A stretch of DNA of 64,000 nucleotides from Xiphias gladius (GCF_016859285.1 NC_053414.1:832517-896516), one strand, 5' to 3'; shown: positions 9,709 to 20,648, counted from the first letter of the stretch. Translations and numbers: made by a program. The notes: generated by a model from the sequence alone, not told the origin.

Positions 9709-9712
9709 CTCA

Positions 9713-12665
9713 CTACATCAATGCCTTCTTACAGTGGGACGCATGTATCCAAGTTGTTCTCTCCTTGACTTTCACCGCTGTGGGTGTGGTGAGCAGAACC
9801 TGGTATGGGCCTCTCCAACGCGGGGAATGCCAATGGCGCCTCCTCAGGTCCTTCACCAATATCCAGTCCAATGGCTGGAACAGATGGGTCGTCTGACCTT
9901 TCCCCAGGGGCGATGGCAGGGCCGCCTTCACCTGAGCAGAAATAGGAGATACAATGTGGTTGAACTGCTTTCAATAAGCTACTATGGCTTCATCGACAAA
10001 AATCTGACCTGTATGTGCTCCCTGCTTCAGATTTTGGCCTATAGCCATAACTCTGCCTGTTAGGACTTCATGTGGTGACAAACCTATGGTAGAATGATGT
10101 CTTCCCCTCATATACATTAGCACCACGGGGAGACCATAGACCCAATCTAATTGCGTCTCTTCCATCATCTTTGTGAGCCTGTTTTTCAGCAGTCCATTTG
10201 CTCCATTTGCTCCATTTACAGTACCTCCACTCTCTGGGTGGTAGGTCCAATGTCGTTTCAAATCAATACCTGCTCTCTCTGCCAAAAACAAGTTTGTTTT
10301 ATTGTTTATTAAAATGAGGACCATTATCTGATGACAATTTTTCTGGAGTCCCCCACCTTGAAATGAAATTCTGTAGCAAATGTTTAGCAGTTGATTTTGC
10401 ATCTGCATGTTTACAGGGAAAGTCTTCAACCCACTTAGAGAACAAATCCACGACAACTAGACAATATTTATATCCTCTAGCTGGAGTGAGTTCAGTGAAA
10501 TAGATCTTGAGATGTTGAAAGGGGCTGCTAGGTGTAGGAAATGCTGAGCATGTCGTTTTGAGTTTCTTACATGTGTTATGTTGAGCAAACACCAAACACC
10601 TCTTACAGGAGTTCTCCGCCACCGTGCCAAACCAAATTGAATCCAAGTTTTGAGCAATGAAATCAATCATACCTCCCTTTGAAATACGGTCTAGCCCATG
10701 TGCGAGCTCAGCCATGTAGGGAAAAAGTTGCTTGGGTAAACAAGGTTTATCTCTTGGGCCCCTCCAAACACTTTCTGGGTCACAACGACCATGTTTCCTC
10801 CATGCGGACTTCTCCGCAGGGTTTGCCATGGACTTGATGTCCTTGAGGGACATGTGCGGATCAAAGAAATCAGATGAAATTGCTTCAGATTTAGGAAAGG
10901 AATCAGCAAAAGCATTTCCTTTAGAGACAGCATCTACACCCCTACCATGTGCCTGGCTCTTAAACAGAGCCACCTGAGATGGAAGTAAGATGGCCTCAAG
11001 AAGGTAGTTGACAAGGTGATGATGCTGAATCGATGTACCCTACGATGTAAAGAATCCACTGTTTTTCCATAGGGTCCCCAAAATCATGAACCACCCCAAA
11101 AGCATAACGACTATTAGTATAGATAGTAGCAGATTTTCCAGTTGCAAGAATACATACCCTTGTCAAAGCAAAAAGTTCAGTTCTGCCTGGGCAGAAAGGT
11201 GGATTGGAAGCCTCGCAGATTTCATTACGTCATGATCCATAACAATGGCATAGCCAACAGCTCCGGTCCCATCTACCCCCCTAGCCGATCCATCCACATA
11301 ACAGATCAGGTCCAGCTAAGAAAGGGGTGTGGTAGAAAGATCCTTTCTGGGAGTCACTGCTTCAGTGAGTACTGCCAGACAGTCATGCGGTTCCCCATCT
11401 TCCTCAGTTGGAAGAAGAGTGGCAGGATTTAAACCATTACACCTTTGCAGGGTGACGTGTGGCAAGTTCAGGATATTGTAGTAATGAAGAGTGGAAGCGG
11501 GGGTAAAATGAGTTGTTTTGGCGTGCAAAAGGATGGCAGCTACAGCATGTGGAACCAAGACAGTCAAGGAAGACGAAACCTTCACTGCCGCTGCAGCGGC
11601 AGCCACTGCTCTAGAACAAGGTGGAAGACCTCTCGCAACAGGCGAAAGTCTTTGAGAGAAGTAAGCTACCAGCTCGAACTTGTCAGCGTGTTTCTGGAGC
11701 AAGACAGTGCTGTAGAATCCATTGTTTTCATCTACTGCTAAAGTAAAATCTTTTGACATATCAGGAATGCCTAAAGTCAGAGCAGAAGCCAACGCTTCCT
11801 TCAGTTTCACAAAGGAGCCAGTATCGTCAGGAGTCAGTTAGAGTCACGTGCAGTCAGTCCATTCGCATGCGCCATGTCAGAAAGTGGTTGAGCCAATTTA
11901 GCATAACCAGCGATCCACTGTCTACAGTAGCCTGTACATGCTAAATAGGACCCCACCTGCTTTTTTGTCACAGGTTTTGGCCTTGACAACACCTCTTGGA
12001 TTCTGTCTTTGCCAATTGTTGGTTTGTTTTGTGAGATCTCATGTCCTAGGTAGTCTACTTGTTGTTTCTCCAATTGGAGTTTTTCTAGCGATGCTTTTTG
12101 CCCCTTTGGAGCCACATATTTCAATAGGGCATTTGTATCGGCGATACAATTTTCTACAGATGTAGAACACACCAGAAGATCATCAACGTACTGAGTCACT
12201 TTACTCCCTCTAGGGAGTACAAAGCCTGCCAAATTTCCCTCAAAGTGATTAAATTGTTGGCGATTGCTAATAGCCTTGTGGACACGAAGTCCACTCGTAC
12301 TTTTTACCTTTAAAAGTAAACATAAACAAGGATTGTGATTCTGGTTCAGGTAGAATGCTAAAAAATTCATTAGCCACATCTATCACAGTGAACCACTTTG
12401 CATCTCCAGGAACAGAAGACAAAATTGTGGCTGGATTCGGTACAACCGGTGCTCGAGCAGACAAAGCCTCATTTACAGCACGCAAAGCTTGAAGAGGTCG
12501 CCAGGATTTGCCATCAGCTTTTTTCAGTGGAAGAAGTGTAGTGTTACATGGAGGGGTTGGGGCTGGAACAATAATTTTATCCCTTAGGAGTTGCTCAATG
12601 ATGGGAGTCATGCCCTCTTCTGCATCAGGCCTCAGGGGATGCTGTTGCTTGCTGGGCCTAAAATC
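9713..12665 (-). pseudogene. pol: Retroviral pol (RT, RNase H, integrase), copy 1, broken
   Basis: Minus-strand order: RT from about 12665 (DFRP) with SCPQGY at the end of the first open part; stops and a frameshift just after it; RT palm with YVDD at 12179-12190; RNase H (LAVDENNG, about 11810-11316); a damaged region 11000-11300; integrase (about 10973-10068); C-terminal integrase domain with [14 protein letters not shown] ending at 9713. Defects: second zinc-ligand His of the HHCC motif is Arg; the first catalytic Asp is Tyr (LKIYFTE); the catalytic Glu position is Asn within a small NGANGANG expansion. No protease or gag lies upstream. Not functional. Confidence 0.85.
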
Positions 12666-12700
12666 CTCTAGACACAAAGAAACAAAGGCTTTTACACTTT

Positions 12701-12719
12701 CACACACACACACACACAT
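12701..12719. repeat. CA microsatellite inside provirus copy 1
   Basis: About nine CA units directly upstream of the RT region. Shorter in copy 2 (24245-24254) and about ten units in copy 3 (54501-54520). Confidence 0.85.
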
Positions 12720-13471
12720 CATCCAGTTCAACAGCACACAACCTTTTAAAAGGAGGCCTTCACACACACCCACCCCAGACTGTCTGTCACATACACAGAG
12801 GTGAAAAAGAAATATTCCCCGAAAATTCGGATACAGTTAAAATATCACTTACCCAAGAGAAATCATACACTCATTTAATCGAGCACTCATTTAATTCTGA
12901 GATGTTAGTGGGGACTAGCGCCTCCGGACAGAGAAAGAACCTGTTCTTTAAACGAGGGCTAGTGCCTCGCCCTGATCAAGGAAGCTATGACTGCCCAGAC
13001 TCACTCAGCGCTTTTATCGAAAACCTTTTCGAACTGATCCGGAGGCAACAGGAGACCTGTTCCTCTTCAGGCGAAATCCCACTCCGATCTCCCTGTTTTT
13101 GATGCACTTTTAAGGGCAAGAGACCATCTCTCCGCCAGGCAAATTTCTTCAGCCACAAAAGTTAAGAAACTCCCTCTCCAAGCTTGGCGTCAAAACAAAC
13201 AAAAATCTTCAATCCCAATCATTGCAGGCGTTTAGACAAACATATGCAGTTTTAGAAACAGAAACGGTGACCGGCTATAATTTCCACAAAAATTAACATG
13301 CCAATTTAGTTCCTATAATCCACCAAAAAGAAAAGCCCCTAACACCGTTCTGCGACCTGAGAAAACGTCCTAGGCGTCTCAGAAAAGATTAGAGGGTTCT
13401 CAACCAGGTTTTTGTAAAGCTGCCCGGCCGAAGGGAGGTCATACCTCTCTGGGCGCAGGCAGAGGGCAGCT
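12720..13471 (-). other. Retroviral leader, gag and protease missing (copy 1)
   Basis: About 750 bp between primer site and RT with no gag or protease motif. Plus-strand open frames here are antisense. The same content is present at 24255-25015 and 54521-55266, so gag was lost before the duplications. Confidence 0.6.
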
Positions 13472-13489
13472 ATCTCGGTGGGACCTTCA
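13472..13489 (-). promoter_or_regulatory. Primer-binding site, tRNA-Gln type, copy 1
   Basis: Four bases inside the 5' LTR end (minus strand) an 18-base stretch, TGAAGGTCCCACCGAGAT, matches the complement of the 3' end of tRNA-Gln(UUG) with CCA at 17 of 18 positions. Recognition is from known tRNA sequence; no search was run. Copy 2 has one further mismatch. Confidence 0.65.
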
Positions 13490-13716
13490 ATAATGTGGTG
13501 GAAATTCTGTCATCACTCTGGACACAGGGTCAAATAATGCACAGACACTGACAGATTTGAATATTAATGTGATTATTCTTGATCAATATAAGGAGACAGC
13601 AACTTACACAAGTCAGCAAAACACCCCTGTCTCCCCGAACAGAGAGCAAAACTAATCTGTTGTAGTTTTCTAGAGAGCAAAGAAACTCATTCTGGTTGGT
13701 CAGTACATAACATATA

Positions 13717-15305
13717 CAGCTCTGGAAAAAATTGAGAGACCACTGCAAAATTATCACTTTCTCTGATTTCACTATTTATAGGTATGTGTTTGAGTTAAAT
13801 GAACATTTTTGTTTTATTCTATAAATTACTGACAACATTTCTCCCAAATTCCAGATAAAAATATTGTCCTTTAGAGCATTCATTTGCAGAAAATGACAAA
13901 TGGCCAAAATAACAAAAAAGATGCAGTGCTTTGGGACCTCAAATAATGCAAAGAAAACAAGTTCATATTCATTTTTCAACAACGCAATACTAATGTTTTA
14001 ACTAAGGAAGAGTTCAGAAATCATTATTTGGTGGAATAACCCTGATTTTCAAATCACAGCTTTCATACGTCTTGGCATGTTCTCCACCAGTCTTTCACAT
14101 TGCTGTTGGGTGACTTTGTGCCACTCCTGGTGCAAAAATTCAAGCAGCTCAGCTTTGTTTAATGGCTTGTGACCATCCATCTTCCTCTTGATCACATTCC
14201 AGAGGTTTTTCATGGGGTTCAGATATGGAGATTGGGCTGGCCATGACAGGGTCTTGATCTGGTGGTCCTTCATCCACACCTTGATTGACCTAGCTGTGTG
14301 GCATGGAGCATTGTCCTGCTGGAAAAAAAACAATCCTCAGAGTTGGGGAACATTGTCAGAGCAGGAGGAGGCAAGTTTTCTTCCAGGATAACCTTGTACG
14401 TGGCTTGATTCCTGCGTCCTTCGCAAAGTAGCATCTGCCTGATTCCAGCCTTGCTGAAGCACCCCCAGATCATCACCGATCCTCCACCAAATTTCACAGT
14501 GGGTGCGAGACACTGTGGCTTGTAGGCCTCTCCAGGTCTCCGTCTCACCTTTAGACGACCAGGTGTTGGGCAAAGCTGAAAATTGGACTCATCAGAGAAG
14601 ATAACCTTACTCCAGTCCTCTATGGTCCAATCCTTATGGCTTTTTGCAAACCTCAGCTTGGCTCTTCTTTGCTTCTCAGTGATGAAGGACTTTTTTCTAG
14701 CTTTACACAACTTGATCCCTGCCCCAGGAGCCTGTTTCGAACGGTTCTCGCCGTGCACTTCACCCCAGCTGCCATTTGCCATTATTTTTGTAGGTCACTT
14801 GATGTCATCCTACGGTTGCTGAGTGCCATTCAAATGAGTTGACGGTCATCCTGGTCAGTGGAGAGTCGTTTTGGCCCTCTGCCGGTCTTTAGCTTTGTTG
14901 TCCCCAATGTCTACTGCTTGACCTTGTTCTTATGAACCGCCGTCTTAGAAATTTTAAGGATGAAAACAACCTGACGCTCATTGTATCCCTCTGCCAGTAA
15001 AGCCAGAATTGAACCCTTCTTTTCCTCACTCAGAACATTTCTTTTTACATGGTCAACAGTTATTTTTTGATTCCAATTACTTTTGAGGTACTACTAGCAC
15101 TGTTTTTGCCATCCAGCTGGTCCTATTGCAAGAGGATAGTGATGACCACAGCAATGGTTTTTATACTCTTCCTCGTTAAATAGGATTTGGTACCTCATTA
15201 AGTAGAATGAGATGTGCTTGTGTTGGAATTCAACAGACACTGGCTGTCATACATGTAGAGATGCTGATTTCAGAAAAATTTGTCTCCTAATTTTCTCCAG
15301 AGCTG
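13717..15305 (-). mobile_element. Tc1-type transposon nested in LTR, copy 1
   Basis: 1589 bp with terminal inverted sequences CAGCTCTGGAAAAAATT...CCAGAGCTG, flanked by TA on both sides (13715-13716, 15306-15307). Carries a minus-strand transposase remnant. The terminal sequence belongs to a very common teleost Tc1-like family. Confidence 0.9.
14049..14782 (-). pseudogene. Tc1 transposase, copy 1 (frameshifted, catalytic Glu lost)
   Basis: Two overlapping open pieces (14270-14782 and 14049-14333) cover the DD34E domain: first Asp in IFSDES, second Asp in QQDNAPCHTA, then LNPMKNLW where active relatives have Glu before NLW; here it is Lys (codon at 14208-14210). A run of eight A on + near 14324 shifts the frame between the pieces. 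Further N-terminal pieces (DNA-binding region) are decayed up to about 15100. Inactive. Confidence 0.88.
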
Positions 15306-15593
15306 TATATTCCATCCAATGGCCAATTTGCCAAACATACATTCACATGCATATGTATAGGAAATAGGAAACCACGAGCCCAACAACTCAACTTGATTAA
15401 TCAACACTAGTCCAGTACAGTGTTACCATCTTTGGTCATGAAGAGACTGAAGCCTTGCTCTTCTGTTTACATTACATGTAATATGTTGTAAGCTATGTAA
15501 TATGTTGGAGCTGAATCTGGGTTTAAGTTGAATTCTTCTTTAAAAGTGATATTTAAATGATAAACCCACTTACTTTTCTCATTTTCTATCACA

Positions 15594-15597
15594 AGGA
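15594..15597. repeat. Target-site duplication, provirus copy 1, right
   Basis: AGGA directly after the LTR end; partner at 8766-8769. Confidence 0.7.
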
Positions 15598-15774
15598 CCT
15601 TAGTCCTAGAGCTTTGCAATTGCAGAATGGTCTTAAACACCAGCACATAACATGTAATCCACCAACTACCATAATTACTCAGTTTTAAACAAACATAGAT
15701 TGATCATGACATTGTTAGCAAAAAAAAGAAAAAGGAAACTGATGTAGTGTGTAAGGATCCAAAACCAACATGTC

Positions 15775-15950
15775 CATAAAAAATAAGAGGACCTAGGACT
15801 TAACCCTGTGGTACACCACAGGATATCACAGCCTAAAAGGACAACGGAGAAATCTATTTTTATTCATATGGGATTAAGAGAAATCAAAACCCAAATCTGT
15901 GAAGCCAACCAGTTTATAGAGACAGTGGACTCACACTGTGATCTGTCAAC
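15775..15950 (-). repeat. LINE reverse-transcriptase relic, cassette 2
   Basis: Minus strand gives C-G-V-P-Q-G, stop, V-L-G-P-L-I-F-Y around 15785-15830, the RT block before the catalytic box. One in-frame stop; the rest is unreadable. Paralogue of 4059-4260. Confidence 0.6.
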
Positions 15951-16286
15951 ATAGGAATGAAGTATAACATAAAATATGTTGACCCCCAGTTGCATATGAT
16001 TACTGTTATCAGTGTTTTTAATATATTGATTATTTTTATATCATATATGTTGTTTTCAGTATTAAAAGTGTTTCACATGTGGGCAATTGTCGATAAAGGA
16101 GAGAGAAACTCACAGAAAATATTCTCCCTACACAGGTGAATTTGAGCTCTATTAGATGTCAGAGTATTAACTGTTACACTCAGTTATTAATAATAAGCCA
16201 CAAAACATTATTATCATCAGAGTTTATATCGTATGAAACAAGTTTTTTATCTTTAATTCTTCATTTTCTGTTGTTTTTATCACCAG
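15951..16286. other. Spacer left of A2
   Basis: AT-rich, no supportable gene; the 60-codon plus frame at 15957-16139 has no motif and is disrupted in cassette 6. Repeats at 27151-27478 and 57751-58074. Confidence 0.5.
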
Positions 16287-16387
16287 TACATAGAATCTAG
16301 ACTGGATCATAAGAAACCAGTGAAGTTTAACAGTGTGTGACTCCCTCTAGTGGATGTTGTGGAGTATTGTGTTGTCTTTGCTCCAAA

Positions 16388-16425
16388 GGTTTTTGTACAG
16401 AGTTCTGGTGTTTCCTGTCACTGTG
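16388..16425 (-). promoter_or_regulatory. Recombination signal of A2
   Basis: CACAGTG 16419-16425, 22-bp spacer, ACAAAAACC 16388-16396, minus strand. Confidence 0.93.
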
Positions 16426-16871
16426 GGCTGCAGAGCACAGTAGTACACAGCAGAGTCAGTCACCTGAAGCCTCTGGATCTTCAGAGGACCTGATCTTGAG
16501 GCGGAATTCAGAGTGGATGAAAATCTCTCCCTGAACTCATCGGCTGTGATCCCTTCATCCAGTTTAAAGCGGCTCAGGATGAACTTGGGGCTGTTGTTTC
16601 CATCCTGTTTGTACCAGAAGAGATAATTACTCGGGGAACTGCTGTTATATAGACAGCCAAGTGTTACTGCCTCTCCTTCAGTAGCAGTCACATCTCTTTT
16701 TGGTTGCAGCACGTTGTCTTTTTGTGCTCTGCATTCTGTAAAACACCAACAAACGGTATCAGTGTGCTGTCAGAGAATCGTATCAGTGTTGGATCGATAT
16801 CAGAGAAACTGAGTTGTGTTCATACCAAGGCACATAGCAGCCAGCAGCACTGAGATGAGCAGAGGCGTCAT
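16426..16871 (-). CDS. TRAV: TCR alpha/delta V gene A2
   Basis: Leader exon 16826-16871 (MTPLLISVLLAAMCL), 90-bp intron, V exon 16426-16735. Closest to A1: shares SRFKLD and GPLKIQRLQVTD. Differences are Pro in CDR1 (SSSPSNY), LGC instead of LDC before the first Cys, and Glu in FKLDEGI. Cys23, Trp41 and Cys104 are intact and the germline end is CALQP. Open, with an intact signal; expected to be usable. Confidence 0.9.
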
Positions 16872-17800
16872 ATCTGCAGTGTTGAGTCGCTGTGAGCTAC
16901 AGCAAGTATAACGAAGGCTGTGAAGTCTCTGTTTAGTCTTCATCAACACTAAGTTGGTGGACTAGAAGGAGCCTGATCACAGTGACAGGGCTCATTCACA
17001 GCCCTCTGTTACCCCCCCTACTGACAACTTTACACTCAACACAGTTTTGTACCGCTCTGCTTTCCTACCTTAACTTGTCTTGTATGAAGTCATCATTGGA
17101 AATTTGAGGTGACACGTTTCTTTTACAAATAGCAGATTGACTAATTGTTGTGAACCTGCTACGCCCTTTAATATCTTTTATCGGAAAGATCACAGGTAAA
17201 CTGAGGGTTAATATTTGATCATCATGTGACTTTTTATGTTCTTTTCAGAGTGTTTTTTCTCTTGAGGATGATTTGCCAGTTAAGTATCTGTTGGTCAAAT
17301 ACTAAGATGGCGGAGTTGTTGTGGAAGCTTAAGTCAGCCAATGTTGAAACTTGGTAAAAACTTGAGCTGTTAAAGTTTGATTCTGCTGAGTTTTTCCTTC
17401 GATTTCAATGTCTGTAAATATAAAGTACTGATGATTTCAGAGTTTTATGAGTTAATGCTTTAGTGTGTATTTGGGATGTAGCTCTACATGTTGCCAAGGA
17501 CAGTGAACAATGGAAGCAGCTCATCGTGGCCTAATGACCCGCAGTGTATGAAGAGGATTAAGTGAGGACGTCATTGTCCATTTATTTGTTTTCCTGGTGT
17601 CTCGTGTTTGAAGCACCATCCAGTTGGTTCTTCATTGATGTGGATTTGCTGCTCATGTGAATCCTACCACACTGTTTCACTAGCAGCTGTCACCACAGTG
17701 ACTCTGAGAAAACAGGAATGAGCAGAGTCCATCTGATATGAAGCTGTGGGTTGAATACCACTTCCCTCCTCTTTGAAGAGTAGTCAGATATCTGTGTTCA

Positions 17801-17839
17801 GGTTTTTGTACAGCCTCTTCTACACTTTGTATCACTGTG
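17801..17839 (-). promoter_or_regulatory. Recombination signal of B2
   Basis: CACAGTG 17833-17839, 23-bp spacer, ACAAAAACC 17801-17809, minus strand. Confidence 0.93.
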
Positions 17840-18447
17840 TCTCTAGAGCACAGTAGTAGAGGGCTGTGTCTGCCAGGGTTAGTCTGTTTATGGTCAGTTC
17901 AGTTGATGTATCTGTTGTTTGGGATTCGTATCGATTGTTAGGAATATATCCATAACTGGCATATGATTTTGCTCCTTTCAAGAGTATAAACTGAGGTGCC
18001 TGAAGGTCAGAATGATGTCTGTACCAGTAAAGATAAACATAATCACTGGTTGTCTCATAGACACATCTGAGTCTGACAGATTCTCCTTCTCCTCCACTGA
18101 CTTCATCTTCTTCAGGAGAGATTGTGTCTCCAGCTATTAGTCCTGGAAAAAGTAGAGAAAATGAAGCCATGAGACTGACATTGTCCATGAGGCTGAGAGG
18201 AGAAGACAGTGGAAAATGTCACTGTACAGTTTTACTCTGTGGACAGAAACAACTCAACTGTAGCTGAGATCATAACTGGATTATACAAAACTTCATGACA
18301 AAGACAGATTATGGTGCGTTTCCGACCATGAAGTTTTGTAAAATGGCGACAGGATATCAGGTTAATACATCAGGTTAAATGAGACACTCATTTGTTCCTA
18401 AACTCACCTATGAAGTGAGATAAAATCAAAAAGAGGTAAAGCAACAT
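17840..18447 (-). CDS. TCR alpha/delta V gene B2
   Basis: Leader exon 18408-18447, intron 265 bp, V exon 17840-18142. Framework as B1, but CDR1 reads TTSDYVYLYWY and CDR2 reads LKGAKSYASYGY, so six adjacent CDR2 residues differ from B1 while framework 3 is identical. PEEDEV and VRLRC in framework 1 are private to this copy. All V-set anchors present; open to the heptamer with end CALE. Confidence 0.88.
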
Positions 18448-19221
18448 GTCTTTGGAGTTGTTGAAGCCAAACAGATGAACAATGTTCTTCCACTGCAGTA
18501 GAATGAAAAAACTAAACAGCCTCTCTGCTGCACAGCCCTTCTCCTCAACATCAAGCTGATTGAGCTTCTAGTTCCTCAAACATTTCTGCTCTGGAGACAG
18601 AAATGATCTCATTGGTTGAGGTGGACTCGAGTGGGCGGGGCCAGAGATAAACCTTTTTAGAGATTCTCTTCCTCCCAAAGTTCAGTTCAGACAGGTTATT
18701 TCAGCATCCAGAGCAGCTCTCTTGACTTTTCCTCATTCCACATCGTACAGTGAAGTAGAAGACATGAAAATAAATCCCTGTGTTGTGGCTGTAACCGAGC
18801 TCCCCTCTCATATTATCGCCTACACACTGCACTAATGATTGTGAATGAGTGAAACTACAATGTAGGAATATAATCTGTGTCATGTAATGTCAAGAGGCGA
18901 CTGTTCTCTTTTTGATCTTCATTTATACGATATGAAGAAAGTTTTATTACCCAGTACTGTACCCAGTAGGTACCAGGTATTTAAATAATGTCTCTGTTCT
19001 TGTTTCTATAAATGCTGCCTCATCCACTGAGTTATCATCTCACAAAACCTCCTTATCATCAGAGTTTCATTGTTTCATGATACAGCAAACACTTCATTTC
19101 TCTGCTGCTTTTTTCTTCAGTACATAGAATCTAGACTGGATCATAAGAAACCAGTGAAGTTTAACAGTGTGTGACTCCCTCTAGTGGATGTTGTGGAGTA
19201 TTCTGTTGTCTTTGCTCCAAA

Positions 19222-19259
19222 GGTTTTTGTACAGAGTTCTGGTGTTTCCTGTCACTGTG
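19222..19259 (-). promoter_or_regulatory. Recombination signal of C2
   Basis: CACAGTG 19253-19259, 22-bp spacer, ACAAAAACC 19222-19230, minus strand. Confidence 0.93.
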
Positions 19260-19712
19260 GGCTGCAGAGCACAGTAGTACACAGCAGAGTCAGTCACTGC
19301 AGCAGAGGAGATCTGCAGATCCATTTGTCTTTTATCCTCACTCACTTTAACAGACAGTCCAGGGACTGGATCCTTTAATGGTTTTCCTGTCCCTGTGTGA
19401 GAGATGAGGAACTCTGGTGGTTTTCCTGGATATTGTCGATACCAGAAGAAATAATCACCAGGTGACAGTTTGGAGTATGTGTAGGACAGAGTAACAGTGC
19501 TGCCTTCTGAACTGAACTCTTCATTGTTGACTGGAGTCAGATCCTGACAGTTGATGCCTGAAGGAAAAATAACTGTTACTTGATGATGTAAAAGTCTCAG
19601 TGAACAGTTCACATTCAGATGTTATGAACTTTTGTTGTGTTGCATAATCTAACATACCTGTTAGAGTGGAGAGAACCAGTAGAGAAAATCCAGAATAATG
19701 CAATGACAGCAT
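19260..19712 (-). CDS. TRAV: TCR alpha V gene C2 (lacks first Ig cysteine)
   Basis: Leader exon 19658-19712 (MLSLHYSGFSLLVLSTLT), 100-bp intron, V exon 19260-19557. The V exon protein equals C1 throughout; the leader has Val where C1 has Phe. Tyr replaces Cys23 (TLSYTYSK), while Trp41 and Cys104 are kept. C1 and C2 would give the same germline V domain, so they add copy number but not repertoire. Confidence 0.85.
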
Positions 19713-20119
19713 GTTGAACACAGGTAATGTTTCTGGTTTGTGTATAGAACTCTGCTGAATCTGGAAGTTCCTCTCTCTTCTATAGGTCAGTAACAGCTCA
19801 GCTCCTCCCTGAATCTCTCCGTCTCCTCTTAGATCTGTATTTTCACTTCTCTCTGTTACACTTCCTCCTGGTTAACAGACTGGTAGCAGCATTTTGTTCA
19901 AGGTTTTGGTGATTTCTTTATAGTGGGATTTATAAGACGGTAGTGGGATTTATTTAAATGATAGATCACCTTTTCAGATTATTTTCTATCATCACTGCAA
20001 CTTAAGTCAGCTGATAATGAACCACATGAATTATTATTTCCAGACCACGAGTTTAGCATCAGAAGTCAGCTGAGTAACATTTAATTTCGAGTGGTTTAAT
20101 AATATCAGGGGTGAGTAAA

Positions 20120-20123
20120 AGGG
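20120..20123. repeat. Target-site duplication, provirus copy 2, left
   Basis: AGGG, one substitution from AGGA at 26791-26794; same change as in copy 1. Confidence 0.7.
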
Positions 20124-20632
20124 TGTGGTGGAAATTCTGTCAACACTCTGGACACAGACTCAAACAAAGCACAGACACTGACAGATTTGAATATTAATGT
20201 GATTATTATTGATCAGTAATAGGGTAATAAGTCGCCAAAAAAAAAAAAACCCGTCTTCCCGAACAGAGAGAGGAAAACTAATCTGTTATAGTTTTCTAGA
20301 GAACAAAGAAACTCATTCTGGTTGGTCAGTACATATCAACGTATACTTTCCATCCAATGGTCAATTTTTCCAAACATACATTCACATGCATATGTATAGG
20401 AAATAGGAAACCACGAGCCCAACAACTCAACTTGATTAATCAACACTAGTCCAGTACAGTGTTACCATCTTTGGTCATGAAGAGACTGAGGCCTTGCTCT
20501 TCTGTTTACATTACATGTAATATGTTGTAAGCTATGTAATATGTTGGAGCTGAATCTGGGTTTAAGTTGAATTCTTCTTTAAAAGTGATATTTAAATGAT
20601 AAACCCACTTACTTTTCTCATTTTCTATTACA
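20124..20632 (-). repeat. Left (3') LTR of provirus copy 2, complete
   Basis: 509 bp, TGTGGTGG...CTATTACA on +, that is TG...CA on either strand. Defines the LTR borders for the other copies. Confidence 0.88.
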
Positions 20633-20648
20633 TTCCTCCCTTTTTATC
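20633..20648 (-). promoter_or_regulatory. Polypurine tract of provirus copy 2
   Basis: Minus strand reads GATAAAAAGGGAGGAA immediately before the LTR TG, the usual place and composition of the plus-strand primer. Deleted in copies 1 and 3. Confidence 0.75.

Larger units (their letters stand above)
8770..15593 (-). mobile_element. Endogenous retrovirus, copy 1 (gammaretrovirus-like pol, defective)
   Basis: Minus-strand provirus: 5' LTR at right (13494-15593, split by a Tc1 insertion), primer site 13472-13489, pol 9713-12665, short env-position ORF 9382-9708, 3' LTR at left (8770-9189, truncated). RT, RNase H and integrase are closest by eye to the murine-leukaemia-virus type. Gag, protease and nearly all of env are absent, and pol has frameshifts, stops and lost catalytic residues. 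It occupies the same position relative to the C gene in cassettes 2 and 5, so it was copied with the V array and not inserted anew. Confidence 0.88.
13494..15593 (-). repeat. Right (5') LTR of provirus copy 1, split by Tc1
   Basis: LTR sequence at 13494-13716 and 15306-15593 flanks a Tc1 transposon. Ends TG...CA, followed by target duplication AGGA. It differs clearly from the left LTR (for example a unique stretch after GATCAATA), whereas the right LTRs of the three copies are nearly identical. Confidence 0.85.
4919..15597 (-). repeat. V cassette 1 (A1-B1-C1-retrovirus)
   Basis: Repeat unit with three V genes of different families followed, in + coordinates, by a retroviral insertion. Distance from A1 to A2 is 11366 bp. 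Introns, spacers and the provirus align with cassettes 2 and 5 with few substitutions and small indels. Confidence 0.85.

Noticed and set aside
12701-12719. CA run as an assembly error
   Set aside because: An ordinary microsatellite with length variation among the three copies.
15957-16139. 60-codon plus-strand ORF between cassettes (also 27150-27332)
   Set aside because: AT-rich, no motif, disrupted in cassette 6, overlaps decayed repeat DNA.
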